Assembly (NCBI RefSeq): GCF_900115435.1
Contig: NZ_FOWK01000001.1
Coordinates: forward strand, 310,001 to 374,000
DNA length: 64,000 nt
Direction of reading: 5' to 3'
Origin: Prevotella sp. tf2-5
GTDB lineage: Bacteria > Bacteroidota > Bacteroidia > Bacteroidales > Bacteroidaceae
The notes beneath the pieces are model-generated. The model made no database searches. It was not told the DNA's origin and saw nothing but the letters and a program-made list of their open reading frames with translations. The position numbers and the translations under genes are program-made. This document shows positions 7,960 through 16,700 of this stretch, in pieces; position 1 is the stretch's first letter, and each line of letters opens with the position of its first letter.

Positions 7960-9440
7960 CGCCGCATCATCCGTTTTACATATGCCCCATACATCGACCC
8001 AGGCAAGTCACCTCGCTTCTGGATACACTGTACGGCATCTTGATAACCAAGCGGCATCATGCGATAGCCGCCATACTGCTGTGCCCATGGCATATACTGC
8101 ATGACTCCTTGTACGTTGCCTCGCAACAACATCTCTCCGATAAAATAATCGAGTGCCATCTTGTTCTCGTGGTTGTTCATAAACAACAATCCGAAAATCT
8201 TGTCCTTCTCAGAATGACTATACAAGAAATCCTCCTTGAAACGGATCTGACGAAGTCTGCCTAGCTGCGGATGGGCATTGATCCGCTGCTCACGGGTCTT
8301 CGCGTCAGCAGTAACTATCTGTCGGACCTCCTTTGCCCAACCACGATAGAACAGGCTCTTCTCCAGCAAGTCGATATATTTCAAGGCAGACTTATAGTGT
8401 CCGTTCACCAACATACACTCAATGATACGTTTGGTACAACGTCCGCTTTTCTTGCCATTTAAAATAGACTCCTGGATATCAAACATATAACGTTGTGCCG
8501 AGTTGATAAGCCCCAGGCGATAATAGGTTTCTGCGGAGGGAAGGTTACTGGTCATGTCACGCTTCATCGGCATAATAAGGGCATCATCACCGCTCTGGTA
8601 GAAATCAAACATACGATCGGCAAGCAACCGCTTCTGCGAGAGGGCAAGATTCACACTGTTCGACCAGAACGTCGTCTTGACCTCATACTGTCCGGCTCGT
8701 TTAATAATCTTGTCCCATTGCTCGTGACGAATCTGACAGTCTTGCCAGATCAACTCATAGACTTCTCTTTCATAACCATGAAGATGGGGATACTGCATGG
8801 GGACACGATAGTAGGTCAGTCCGGTCATCACCATCTGGAACGGCCACTGCGGCAACAGCCACGCATAACCCAGCACCTGAACAGCCACCAACCAGCCTGC
8901 CGTCCAAAGATTCCGCCATCCTCGCTGCAACAGTCGTGCTATGACATACAGCCACAGGACGGGTCCTGTCAGCCACCATGCTACAGGAATCAACACGACA
9001 TCGACCCATTGGAGCCTGCCCCTTAACGGAACACAGGCGAGTGCCAACGCAAGGGTCACTGCCACGGGAAGGGACAACAGAACATTGACATCACCCATCA
9101 GCCACCACAGGAGTATAGGTGGCATGAAACTCAGCAAATACCAGCGTGAGGGTAATAAACACGCCGCCAAACGCTGCATCACGACAAAAAGAATGGCAAG
9201 CAACACTGCACCGATCCAGGGATAGTAATAAAACTGTACGATGAACTCTCCTAACCAGTCGGCGAAGCCGCCTGCTATACTCAAACGCTCCCAGAAATAG
9301 TCTGTCGTCCATAAGAACAACTGGTACTGCTCCTGATACGATAACGCATGAGGATAGCCTAAGCTCCAAAACAGGAACACTCCGATACCCATCAGTATCG
9401 TGAGCCCCCATTTCCAGTATCTCGTTAGTAGTATAGCCAT
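7956..9440 (-). CDS. DUF6057-type polytopic membrane protein (copy 3), first gene of the operon
   Basis: A 494-residue membrane protein. The longest frame begins at 9680, but its first 80 residues are translated from a 22-bp repeat array and the promoter. I therefore use ATG at 9440 (MAILLTRYWKWG), which matches copy 2 and follows a good promoter. The conserved motif SYQEQYQLFL follows the first helix. Hydrophobic segments fill residues 1-210, and a soluble helical part with TPR-like pairs follows (YYRLGLINSAQRYMFDI, IIECMLVNGHYKSALKYIDLLEKSLFYRGWA is the region, near residues 310-370). It lacks the two extra membrane segments of copy 2. The end overlaps the propeller gene by ATGA. Function unknown. 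Confidence 0.8.
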   Translation of the reverse strand: MAILLTRYWKWGLTILMGIGVFLFWSLGYPHALSYQEQYQLFLWTTDYFWERLSIAGGFADWLGEFIVQFYYYPWIGAVLLAILFVVMQRLAACLLPSRWYLLSFMPPILLWWLMGDVNVLLSLPVAVTLALALACVPLRGRLQWVDVVLIPVAWWLTGPVLWLYVIARLLQRGWRNLWTAGWLVAVQVLGYAWLLPQWPFQMVMTGLTYYRVPMQYPHLHGYEREVYELIWQDCQIRHEQWDKIIKRAGQYEVKTTFWSNSVNLALSQKRLLADRMFDFYQSGDDALIMPMKRDMTSNLPSAETYYRLGLINSAQRYMFDIQESILNGKKSGRCTKRIIECMLVNGHYKSALKYIDLLEKSLFYRGWAKEVRQIVTADAKTREQRINAHPQLGRLRQIRFKEDFLYSHSEKDKIFGLLFMNNHENKMALDYFIGEMLLRGNVQGVMQYMPWAQQYGGYRMMPLGYQDAVQCIQKRGDLPGSMYGAYVKRMMRR

Positions 9441-9448
9441 ATTCTTTG

Positions 9449-9480
9449 CAAAGGTACTAACACTTTTCGACCCCACCAAA
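9449..9480 (-). promoter_or_regulatory. Bacteroidetes-type promoter of the five-gene DUF6057/propeller operon
   Basis: On the minus strand TTTG (9480-9477) is followed after exactly 20 bases by TACCTTTG (9456-9449), a full match to the Bacteroidetes primary sigma factor consensus. The start codon at 9440 lies only eight bases after the -7 box, so the transcript should have almost no leader. Confidence 0.75.
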
Positions 9481-9514
9481 TTATTTGAACAAAAACAAAA
9501 CCGTCTCAAAAGTT

Positions 9515-9668
9515 GTGCCATAGTTTGAGACGCATCGTCCCAACGGATAGAACGCATCCTCCCAACGAATGAGACGCATCGTTCCATAGGGGGGAACAAA
9601 GTGTTCCATGGCATGGAACAAAACGTTCCATAGGGTGGAACTAAATGTTCCATAGGGTGGAACAAGCT
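9515..9668. repeat. 22-bp-period tandem array of seven short palindromic units
   Basis: Seven contiguous units start at 9515, 9537, 9559, 9581, 9603, 9625 and 9647, exactly 22 bp apart. The last four have the palindromic form GTTCCA-N5-TGGAAC (the first of them with small changes) plus a five-base AT-rich linker. The first three form a second subfamily, G(T/C)CCCAACG-type, ending in GCATC. The array lies just upstream of the promoter at 9449-9480. A related four-unit array with the same period is at 37964-38051. The role is unknown; a stacked protein-binding site is one possibility. Confidence 0.8.
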
Positions 9669-9811
9669 CGAAGGTGCCACCTGCTTCTGGCTTTAGCGGC
9701 AACTAGCGGCAACGATTTTTCGCCCTTGTCACCTGTAATTTCTTGAAAACCAAATAGTTTTGCAAGGTAACAACGATTGCAAGGGTTTTAAAAAATATAT
9801 GTAAGAAGAAA

Positions 9812-9842
9812 CCGCCCCGCATCGGGTTGCGATGCAGGGCGG
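9812..9842 (-). terminator. Terminator after the small membrane-protein pair; part of a 51-bp exact repeat
   Basis: A hairpin with 13-base arms (CCGCCCCGCATCG at 9812-9824 against CGATGCAGGGCGG at 9830-9842, one mismatch) followed on the minus strand by TTTCTTCTTA. Bases 9809-9859 are identical to 10236-10286. It ends transcription of the two small genes at 9876-10168. The stretch 9669-9811 to its left holds no gene I can see. Confidence 0.7.
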
Positions 9843-9875
9843 AATGTTATAGAGGGATTGGTGATTTATGCTATA

Positions 9876-9968
9876 TCATTCTGCCAATTTGTGATCTCTA
9901 TACTTCAAAATAATGGTTCCAATAATAGCAATCAACACTACTGATCCCGCAACAATTAATGTATTCAT
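9876..9968 (-). CDS. Very small membrane protein (30 residues)
   Basis: A 30-residue frame starting with MNTLIVAGSVVLIAIIGTII and ending in KYRDHKLAE: one transmembrane helix followed by a short charged tail. Its start codon overlaps the stop of the DUF6722-type gene (ATGA at 9968-9965), which argues that it is translated by coupling. A terminator follows directly. I do not recognise a family. It could be a partner subunit of the upstream small membrane protein. Confidence 0.6.
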   Translation of the reverse strand: MNTLIVAGSVVLIAIIGTIILKYRDHKLAE

Positions 9969-10168
9969 TTTTTCTTACTCCTTTTATTAATTTCATTCTC
10001 ACCTTCATTTACCCAATATAGTCCAAATCCTAAGACGATTACAGAGAGTATAACTACCATATAAATAATGATAGGTTCTGCCATGTCGGCAAAGATGGTT
10101 GATAATAACAAAGCAGTAACCATATACTTTGCAATATCCATTAACCACTTCCCGAATTCCTTTTTCAT
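9965..10168 (-). CDS. Small membrane protein, DUF6722-like
   Basis: A 67-residue protein starting at 10168 (MKKEFGKWLMDIAKYMVTA). A longer start at 10249 would run back through the promoter, so it is rejected. It has two hydrophobic segments (MVTALLLSTIFADM and IIIYMVVILSVIVLGFGLYWV) with a basic C-terminus KRSKKK. The N-terminal sequence resembles proteins I know as DUF6722 in Bacteroidales; this naming comes from memory of the family and not from a search. A perfect promoter lies only four bases upstream of the start codon, so the mRNA is probably leaderless. It forms a two-gene unit with the 30-residue gene. Function unknown. Confidence 0.72.
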   Translation of the reverse strand: MKKEFGKWLMDIAKYMVTALLLSTIFADMAEPIIIYMVVILSVIVLGFGLYWVNEGENEINKRSKKK

Positions 10169-10172
10169 GTTG

Positions 10173-10204
10173 CAAAGATAAGTATATTTCCTGAATCCTC
10201 CAAA
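10173..10204 (-). promoter_or_regulatory. Bacteroidetes-type promoter of the small membrane-protein pair
   Basis: TTTG (10204-10201), 20 bases, then TATCTTTG (10180-10173) on the minus strand. The start codon at 10168 is four bases beyond the -7 box, which places the transcription start at or within a base or two of the ATG. Confidence 0.75.
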
Positions 10205-10238
10205 CTTTCCCTGAAAAACTTGGGAAAGGTAAACTAAA

Positions 10239-10269
10239 CCGCCCCGCATCGGGTTGCGATGCAGGGCGG
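10239..10269 (-). terminator. Terminator after the SusC/SusD/lipoprotein locus; second copy of the 51-bp repeat
   Basis: The same hairpin as at 9812-9842, inside the second exact copy (10236-10286) of the 51-bp repeat. It lies 23 bases after the stop of the lipoprotein gene at 10292 and is followed on the minus strand by TTTAGTTTA. It also reads into the promoter region of the small gene pair. Confidence 0.72.
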
Positions 10270-10291
10270 AATGTTATAGAGGGATTTTAAA

Positions 10292-11794
10292 TTACTTTTT
10301 CTTGGTGAAGCGCCAGAAGGTTGCCTCAGACCATGAACCAGGAGTTGCATTACCTGGATATACCAGAACCAGACTTGTACCAGTAAGATTCAAGACCTCA
10401 AACTCAGTAACTGTTGTACCATGACCATTAATCATATATGGGTACATCACTGCAGGAGCTGTTGTAGTTAAAGTACCAATATTCCATGGATTGCCTCCAA
10501 CATCCGCACGAGTACCAAATAATTCTAATGTGTAATTTGCAGAACGCAATGCTGTTCCATTGGCATCATAAGTAGTGATCTTACCTGAATCGTCAAGAGT
10601 CATGTAAGCTTTAATATCACCTTCTCCTGCCTTGGAGTCGTCACCATCTGTATGACCATACTGACCGCCTTCCTCTTTCGACCAAAGAAGGTCTGGGGTA
10701 CAACCCCACCACTGGTCAGCACCTTTTTCAGCGAAGTTTTCACCATTGCCCATAGCATAAGCAAAATTACCCCAGCACTGTTCGTTCATTGAAAGATCCC
10801 ACGTCCAATCCTTAGAGATCAGATCCTCGTTCTCCACAGCGATAAAACGCCAGAAGGTAGCCTCTGACCATGAACCAGCTGATGCATTTCCAGGATAGAC
10901 CAATACTAACTTGTCGTCATTAAGACCTAAGATCTCAAAGTCTGTAACCGTTGTACCATGACCGTTGATCATGTAAGGATACATGATGACAGGATCTGAT
11001 GTTGACAGCGTACCAAGATCCCATGGGTTACCACCAACCTCATGACGACTGCCGTCATAGTTAAGAACCTTATACGTACCAGAACGAAGAACTTTTCCTG
11101 TTGCATCATAGGTGGCAATGTCTCCGTCCTCGTTAAAGGTCATGTAAGCGTTAAAGTCGCCTTCGCCAGCTTTTGAATCATCACCATCAGTATGTCCATA
11201 CTGACCGCCTTCCTCTTTCGACCAAAGCATGTCTGGGGTACAACCCCACCACTGGTTAGCACCAGTTTCGGCAAAATCCTGACCATTGCCCATAGCATAA
11301 GCAAAATTACCCCATGCCTGACCATTAACAGAAAGATCCCACTTCCATTTCTTGATGCCTTGATTACTTGCCAGATACTTAATCTCCGGGGCAAGGTCTG
11401 CAGCTACCAGAAGAGTGAATTCCTTGGAGGCGACAACCTCTTCACCATTTTGATTAACATAGCGGAAATAAACAGTCTGCAATGGGTCTGAACCACGTTT
11501 TGGAGTGAAATTGAATACACCACCAGACTTACCACTTGACAAGACCTGCTCACTACCATCAGCTTTCAGGTAGAAGATGGTCAGAGCCTGTACATTCGGA
11601 CAGTTAAACTTAATATAGTTACCATCTGCGGCAGGTGTAGTACAATCAGCATCAGAATACTGCTCAAAAGTTGAGTTAGCCAGCAGCTGGTCAGCACTGA
11701 TATTGGTTACTCCCATACTGCCCTCTTCCTTCTGAGGATTACAAGCGGTAAGCAACCCAAGTGCTACTGCGAACAATAATATTGATTTTTTCAT
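10292..11794 (-). CDS. Surface-glycan-binding-type lipoprotein with a duplicated C-terminal domain
   Basis: A 500-residue lipoprotein; start at 11794 (MKKSILLF) gives a signal peptide with lipobox LLTAC. After an N-terminal beta-sandwich-like part (residues 30-140) come two copies of a domain of about 175-180 residues, beginning near 149 and 326. Both share WDLS-N, WGNFAYAMGNG, QWWGCTPD, LWSKEEGGQYGHTDGDDSKA and VMYPYMINGHGTTVT. The duplication is also clear in the DNA: blocks about 540 bp apart are roughly 90% identical. The many tryptophans and the position after SusC and SusD suggest an outer-surface carbohydrate-binding protein (SusE/F or SGBP role). The family and the ligand are not recognised. 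It is the last gene of the locus and is followed by a terminator. Confidence 0.8.
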   Translation of the reverse strand: MKKSILLFAVALGLLTACNPQKEEGSMGVTNISADQLLANSTFEQYSDADCTTPAADGNYIKFNCPNVQALTIFYLKADGSEQVLSSGKSGGVFNFTPKRGSDPLQTVYFRYVNQNGEEVVASKEFTLLVAADLAPEIKYLASNQGIKKWKWDLSVNGQAWGNFAYAMGNGQDFAETGANQWWGCTPDMLWSKEEGGQYGHTDGDDSKAGEGDFNAYMTFNEDGDIATYDATGKVLRSGTYKVLNYDGSRHEVGGNPWDLGTLSTSDPVIMYPYMINGHGTTVTDFEILGLNDDKLVLVYPGNASAGSWSEATFWRFIAVENEDLISKDWTWDLSMNEQCWGNFAYAMGNGENFAEKGADQWWGCTPDLLWSKEEGGQYGHTDGDDSKAGEGDIKAYMTLDDSGKITTYDANGTALRSANYTLELFGTRADVGGNPWNIGTLTTTAPAVMYPYMINGHGTTVTEFEVLNLTGTSLVLVYPGNATPGSWSEATFWRFTKKK

Positions 11795-11821
11795 ATTGTT
11801 ATTCTCTTTTATTTTTATCAA

Positions 11822-13672
11822 TTAATAAACAGGTGTACCGCTCATATTAGCATCTGCGACATCAGCACCCCATCCAGCATTCTGCTTCAACACTTCCTCA
11901 TCGTTGGTAATTGAGATCTGTGCAGGAGGTATCTGCAGGAATCCATTGGTAGCAGCATAGCGTTTTGCCCAAGAAGAAGCAGCATGGTGCATAGTGGTCC
12001 ATCTACCGGTATAGTTTACGCGAGAGCCTTCCTGACGCTGCAGAGCTTTAGCAGCCTCACAACTCTCACCACCATCTTTACCAGACCAACGACGTAAGTC
12101 ATTGAAACGAATACCCTCACCGGCAAGCTCCCATCGACGCTCATTCTTGATGTTTGCCCATGAATAACCGGTTTGTGCAACACCAGCACGAGCCTGTACT
12201 TTGTTCATCTGAGTAGCAGTACCTGTCAACTCAGAGTGCATCAGCATCACATCCGCAAGACGGAGCAGGATGATGTCATTAAAGTGGTCACCCTGGAAAG
12301 AGTTACCATTATTGTTGGCAACACCTACTTTCTCCTTACGATAAACGCCCCACCAAGTATAAGCATCAGTATTCGTGTCAAATGTTGACCGAGCACATGT
12401 AACGGTAATCCATTTCTTATTGTAATATCCGGCATCCTCAGAGCAAGTAGTTGTGAATACAAAACCTGTACCCTCGCCCAACTCTGCCGGTGCGTCAAGG
12501 ATGGTTGCTTTCTTACGTGGGTCACTGTCTGGCCAGTCATCCCACAAATTGGCATTGATAGTACCCTGTCCCCAACCTTGTCCAAAAGGAATAGAGGCAG
12601 CAGTACCATTAGAAACACCAGCACCATTGTCGTCACAACGCAGACCGCTGTACAATGCCACCTGGTTACAGAATCCCATACCGATAGCTGCACCTGTTAC
12701 CCAGTTACCAAGATTCACATACTGCACTTGGAACATCTCCTCAGGGTTATCGTTACCAGCCCAATACTTTTTAGCAGCAGCAAGGTCAGCAACAAAAGGA
12801 TAGTCTGGAGCAGACAGCTCGTTGGTGTACTGCCACAAACGACGGAAGTCATCTACAAGGCTATAACCACCATTATTGATAGCATCCTCCAGGTAGCTTA
12901 CAACCTGTGCCTTTGTCAAAGCGCCCGTTACACCTTCCTGATCTGGAAGTTCCACATCCTCAAGAGTTGCTGTAGCAAGCTCACCCTTTTTCTTGTAGAA
13001 ACCCTCATAGAACATATAGGCACGAGCCAGATAACCCTCTGCGGCACCCTTAGTAGCGTGACCGTCACCACGAGTGGTGTATCCATGAGTCATCAGATTA
13101 GCCGCAGAGACAAAGTCTGCAAGGATATGTGGGAATATCACTGTCTCAGCATCCTGCTGTGGGCATGGATTTGGAGCTGCTGATGCCCAGTAGGCTGGAA
13201 TATTTCCCCAGAACTGAGTTCCCCAGAGATAGAACAGACCACGCATGAAGTATGCCTCACCCAACAACTGGTTACGGGTAGTCTCCTGACCTGTCCAGTC
13301 AAAAGCGTCAACAGCATAGATAATAGCATTGGCACGAGCAATACCAACAAATGTGCAGTGCCAGGCATTGTCAAGAAGAGACTCCTTATTAGCCATCAAG
13401 TGACCGATAGCGTGTGACTCTACGTCACCAGTACCACCTGCGCCATTGGCATCGTCAGACATAATATGACTGACAAACCAAGGTGTCTGTAGAGGATCAA
13501 TACTGAACTGGTTCATCACACCATACAAGGCAGCCAACTCTGCGTTCAGGTCAGCAGCTGATGCTGGGAAGTTACCAGTGTTTGCCTCTGTATAATTGGA
13601 GGAATCGAGCTGACCATCACAAGAAGCAAGTGTGAATGCGGCTGCGATTGCCATTAAAAATATCTTTTTCAT
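11822..13672 (-). CDS. SusD/RagB family outer-membrane glycan-binding lipoprotein
   Basis: A 616-residue lipoprotein with lipobox LASC (Cys18). Typical SusD features: the early helix with LYGVMNQFSI, the segment ARANAIIYAVDAF, GEAYFMRGLFYLWGTQFWGNIPAYW (residues about 133-157), and the late LRLADVMLMHSE, then RRWELAGEGIRFNDLRRW. SusD proteins cap the SusC channel at the cell surface and hand it glycans. It starts 28 bases after the SusC stop and is followed by the surface lipoprotein gene, so the three form one operon. The substrate cannot be read from sequence. Confidence 0.95.
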   Translation of the reverse strand: MKKIFLMAIAAAFTLASCDGQLDSSNYTEANTGNFPASAADLNAELAALYGVMNQFSIDPLQTPWFVSHIMSDDANGAGGTGDVESHAIGHLMANKESLLDNAWHCTFVGIARANAIIYAVDAFDWTGQETTRNQLLGEAYFMRGLFYLWGTQFWGNIPAYWASAAPNPCPQQDAETVIFPHILADFVSAANLMTHGYTTRGDGHATKGAAEGYLARAYMFYEGFYKKKGELATATLEDVELPDQEGVTGALTKAQVVSYLEDAINNGGYSLVDDFRRLWQYTNELSAPDYPFVADLAAAKKYWAGNDNPEEMFQVQYVNLGNWVTGAAIGMGFCNQVALYSGLRCDDNGAGVSNGTAASIPFGQGWGQGTINANLWDDWPDSDPRKKATILDAPAELGEGTGFVFTTTCSEDAGYYNKKWITVTCARSTFDTNTDAYTWWGVYRKEKVGVANNNGNSFQGDHFNDIILLRLADVMLMHSELTGTATQMNKVQARAGVAQTGYSWANIKNERRWELAGEGIRFNDLRRWSGKDGGESCEAAKALQRQEGSRVNYTGRWTTMHHAASSWAKRYAATNGFLQIPPAQISITNDEEVLKQNAGWGADVADANMSGTPVY

Positions 13673-13700
13673 ATTCTTCTATTCTTATTTATGTTTTGAA

Positions 13701-16700
13701 TTAGAACTTAATGCTTGCACCGACAATCCATGTACGTGCTGTTGGATACAAACCTACATCGATACCACGTACCCAGTTTGCATTATTGCCACCACCGTTA
13801 GCACCACATTCAGGATCTACGCCACTGTAACCAGTAATGGTTGCAAGGTTCTGAGCCTGCACATAGAGACGCAACTGCTGGAATGGAGAAGACTTCCAAA
13901 GCTTGCAGAAGTCATAACCCAATGTAATATTCTGAATCTTGAAGTAGTCACCTTTATGCATATAACGGGTAGAAACCCACTGATCCGCAACAGAACCAAC
14001 CGTCAGGCGAGGCTGTGTATTGCTAGTGCCTTCACCATGCCAACGGTCAAAGACATCTGTTGTGTACTGCTGGTATTGGTTTGCAAGCAGGGCTGTACGA
14101 TAAGCCTGCATGATCTTATGACCAAATGCACCAGAACCAGTAACACCAAAGTCAAAGCCTCTCCAGTCAAAGCCAAGGGTAACACCGAGGGTCATTGTAG
14201 GATGAGGCTGACCAATCTCATGACGATCCTTGTCATAATTGATGGTACCATCCTTATCATTATCATCCCAGATAGGATCACCAGGAACAGCACCGTCAAG
14301 CACAGCCTGACCAGCAGCACGTGCTGCATCAATCTGAGCTTGGTTCTGCCAGATACCACTATAAGACATTCCATAGAAGAAACCGATAGGATGTCCCTCT
14401 TCTACCAATGAAACGTATGAAGAGTTCTGGAACAATGCACTTGAGACATCTGTACCAATCTTACCGCCTGCTGCTGCAAGGCGTGTTACCTTATTCTTAT
14501 TAGTAGCAATGTTTACATTTGCATGGTAATTGAAGTCCTTACCAATCTTGTCACGCCAAGAGAGAGCAATCTCAACACCAGTGTTCTTCACATCACCACC
14601 ATTGATCATAGCGGGTTCCTCATAACCAAGCACCTCGTTCATAGGAGCCTGTACCAACCAGTCCTTGGTTTTCTTCACATACCAGTCGAAGTTCAAACCC
14701 AGGCGACCATTGAGGAAACGGGCATCAAGACCGAGGTCCCACTGCTCAGAGGTCTCCCAAGTAACATCCTCATTAGGTACGTTCTTAGCGTATGCACCAG
14801 TTACATAGCTACCAGTATTGTTTACTGTGGTGTTCATATCGCTAGAGAACTTGTAACCATAGTCAGGATAATCTGTAGGAGAGAAACCGATATTTGACAG
14901 ATAGTAGAAGTTATTTATTTTACAGTTACCGTTCTGTCCCCATGAAGCACGAATCTTCAAGAAGTCCAACCATTTACTTGTCTTTGCCATGAAAGGCTCA
15001 TTGGTAATCACCCAACCTGCGGATACAGAGGGGAAGGTACCCCAGCGATGACCTTTGGCGAAGTTAGAGCTACCATCGGTACGGAGAATAGCCGTCAACA
15101 TATATTTCTCATCATAGTTCCAGTTGATACGACCGAAGAAAGAAGCGATGCTTCCTAGTCTTGGATTATCATAACCAGAATGACTTGACATGGTTGTACG
15201 ATCATAGTTGGAAGGAATATTATAATCCCAACCGTTCAATACCATAGAGTTCAAATCTTCCTCAGAAACTTTGAATCCCATATTCATATATGTGTTCCAG
15301 TTGGAACGCTCGAAACTCTGACCAATCAGTACGTCGATGGTGTGCTTACCTAATTTAGGAAGAATATAAGACAAAGTATTCTCTATAGTGAAACTAGAGC
15401 TCTCACTCTGATTCATAGACATCTCATAGTTACCGCTTGCACTTGTTGAACTCTGGCTATATGGTAATGAAACACCACGATAGTTACTTCCACTGAAACC
15501 GGTATTGAACTGTCCACGATATCTCAAGTTCTTGATAGGCTCAACAATCCAGTAGATGGTAGCACCAAATCCAAAATCACGGCTCTTATTGAGAGAGTTG
15601 AAGCCACCATTCATAAAGTGATTTAATGGGTTACTATAAATCATATCACTATAGCCAGCGTGGTTTGCAGCATAACTTGCCAAAGAACCATCTTCATTAT
15701 ATGGCTTTACCAATGGAGATGCTGTATACGCTGCCTGCATGATGTTCCAATAGCCGTTACCTTCGGGCAGGTCGTGACTCTTATGATACCAATAAGAAAC
15801 GTTCTCACCGACAGTCAGCAGTGCATGTTCCTCACCGATCAGGTCCTTACCTTTCAGGACAATATGCTCTGAATTGATACGACCACCATAACGTTTATAG
15901 CTGGAGGCATTGTCACCACCCATGATACCCTCGTTAGAGCTATAGTTCAAGCTCATAGAGAACTTTGAACGCTCAGAACCACCACTCAGTGTTACTGCAT
16001 GGCTGAACTGGAGAGCATTCTTATTCTCATACTCCTTGAACCAGTCGGTACCTGTCCATCCGTTCTCAACCTGTGAGAGAATATTTGCAGGAACAATTGC
16101 ACCCCAGTTTGTTGCTGTTCCATAGGTATTGAAGTTTGTCTCATTGACAACTCTCATATAGTCCTGTGCTGAAAGAAGTCCAGGAACCTTATAGGCATTT
16201 GACCAGCCTACGAAGCCATCGTATTGAATAGACAACTTACCTTCCTTACCTTGCTTGGTGGTTACCAGGATAACACCGTTGGCAGCACGAGCACCATAGA
16301 TGGCTGCGGAAGCAGCATCCTTCAGCACGTCGATGCTCTCAATATCGTTAGGATTCAGACCATTCAGACCATCGTCTGCGGTACCAGCATTGATACCATC
16401 GATAATCAACAATGGAGAAGACTCACCAATTGTACCGACACCACGGATGTTTACCTTGAAACCCTTACCAGGCTGAGAAGAGCTCTGGGTGATGTTCACA
16501 CCAGGAGAGCTTGCCTGCATAGCGGTCAGTGCGTTAGTGGTATTCAACTTGGCGATGTCCTCACCTTTTACCTGAACGGTAGCACCAGTGACCAGCTTTT
16601 TCTTCTGGACACCGTAACCTACGACTACCACCTCGTCCAAAAGGGCATTGTCCTCTTTCAAGGTGATGTTAAAGTTTGCTTGATTGCCTACGGCAATTTC

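Noticed and set aside
9515..9668. CRISPR array
   Set aside because: The units are contiguous, 22 bp long and lack unique spacers; no cas gene is present.
9441..9680. N-terminal extension of 80 residues on the DUF6057 gene (copy 3)
   Set aside because: It would translate the 22-bp repeat array and the promoter, giving repeated PPYGTF-like residues that no paralog has. The start at 9440 aligns with copy 2.
9481..9702. 73-residue open frame on the minus strand
   Set aside because: It consists of the 22-bp repeat read in another frame, with no start signal or homology I recognise.
9812..10269. The two identical hairpins as ends of an insertion element
   Set aside because: They are direct copies of a terminator with 51-bp identity, there is no transposase and no target-site duplication can be shown.
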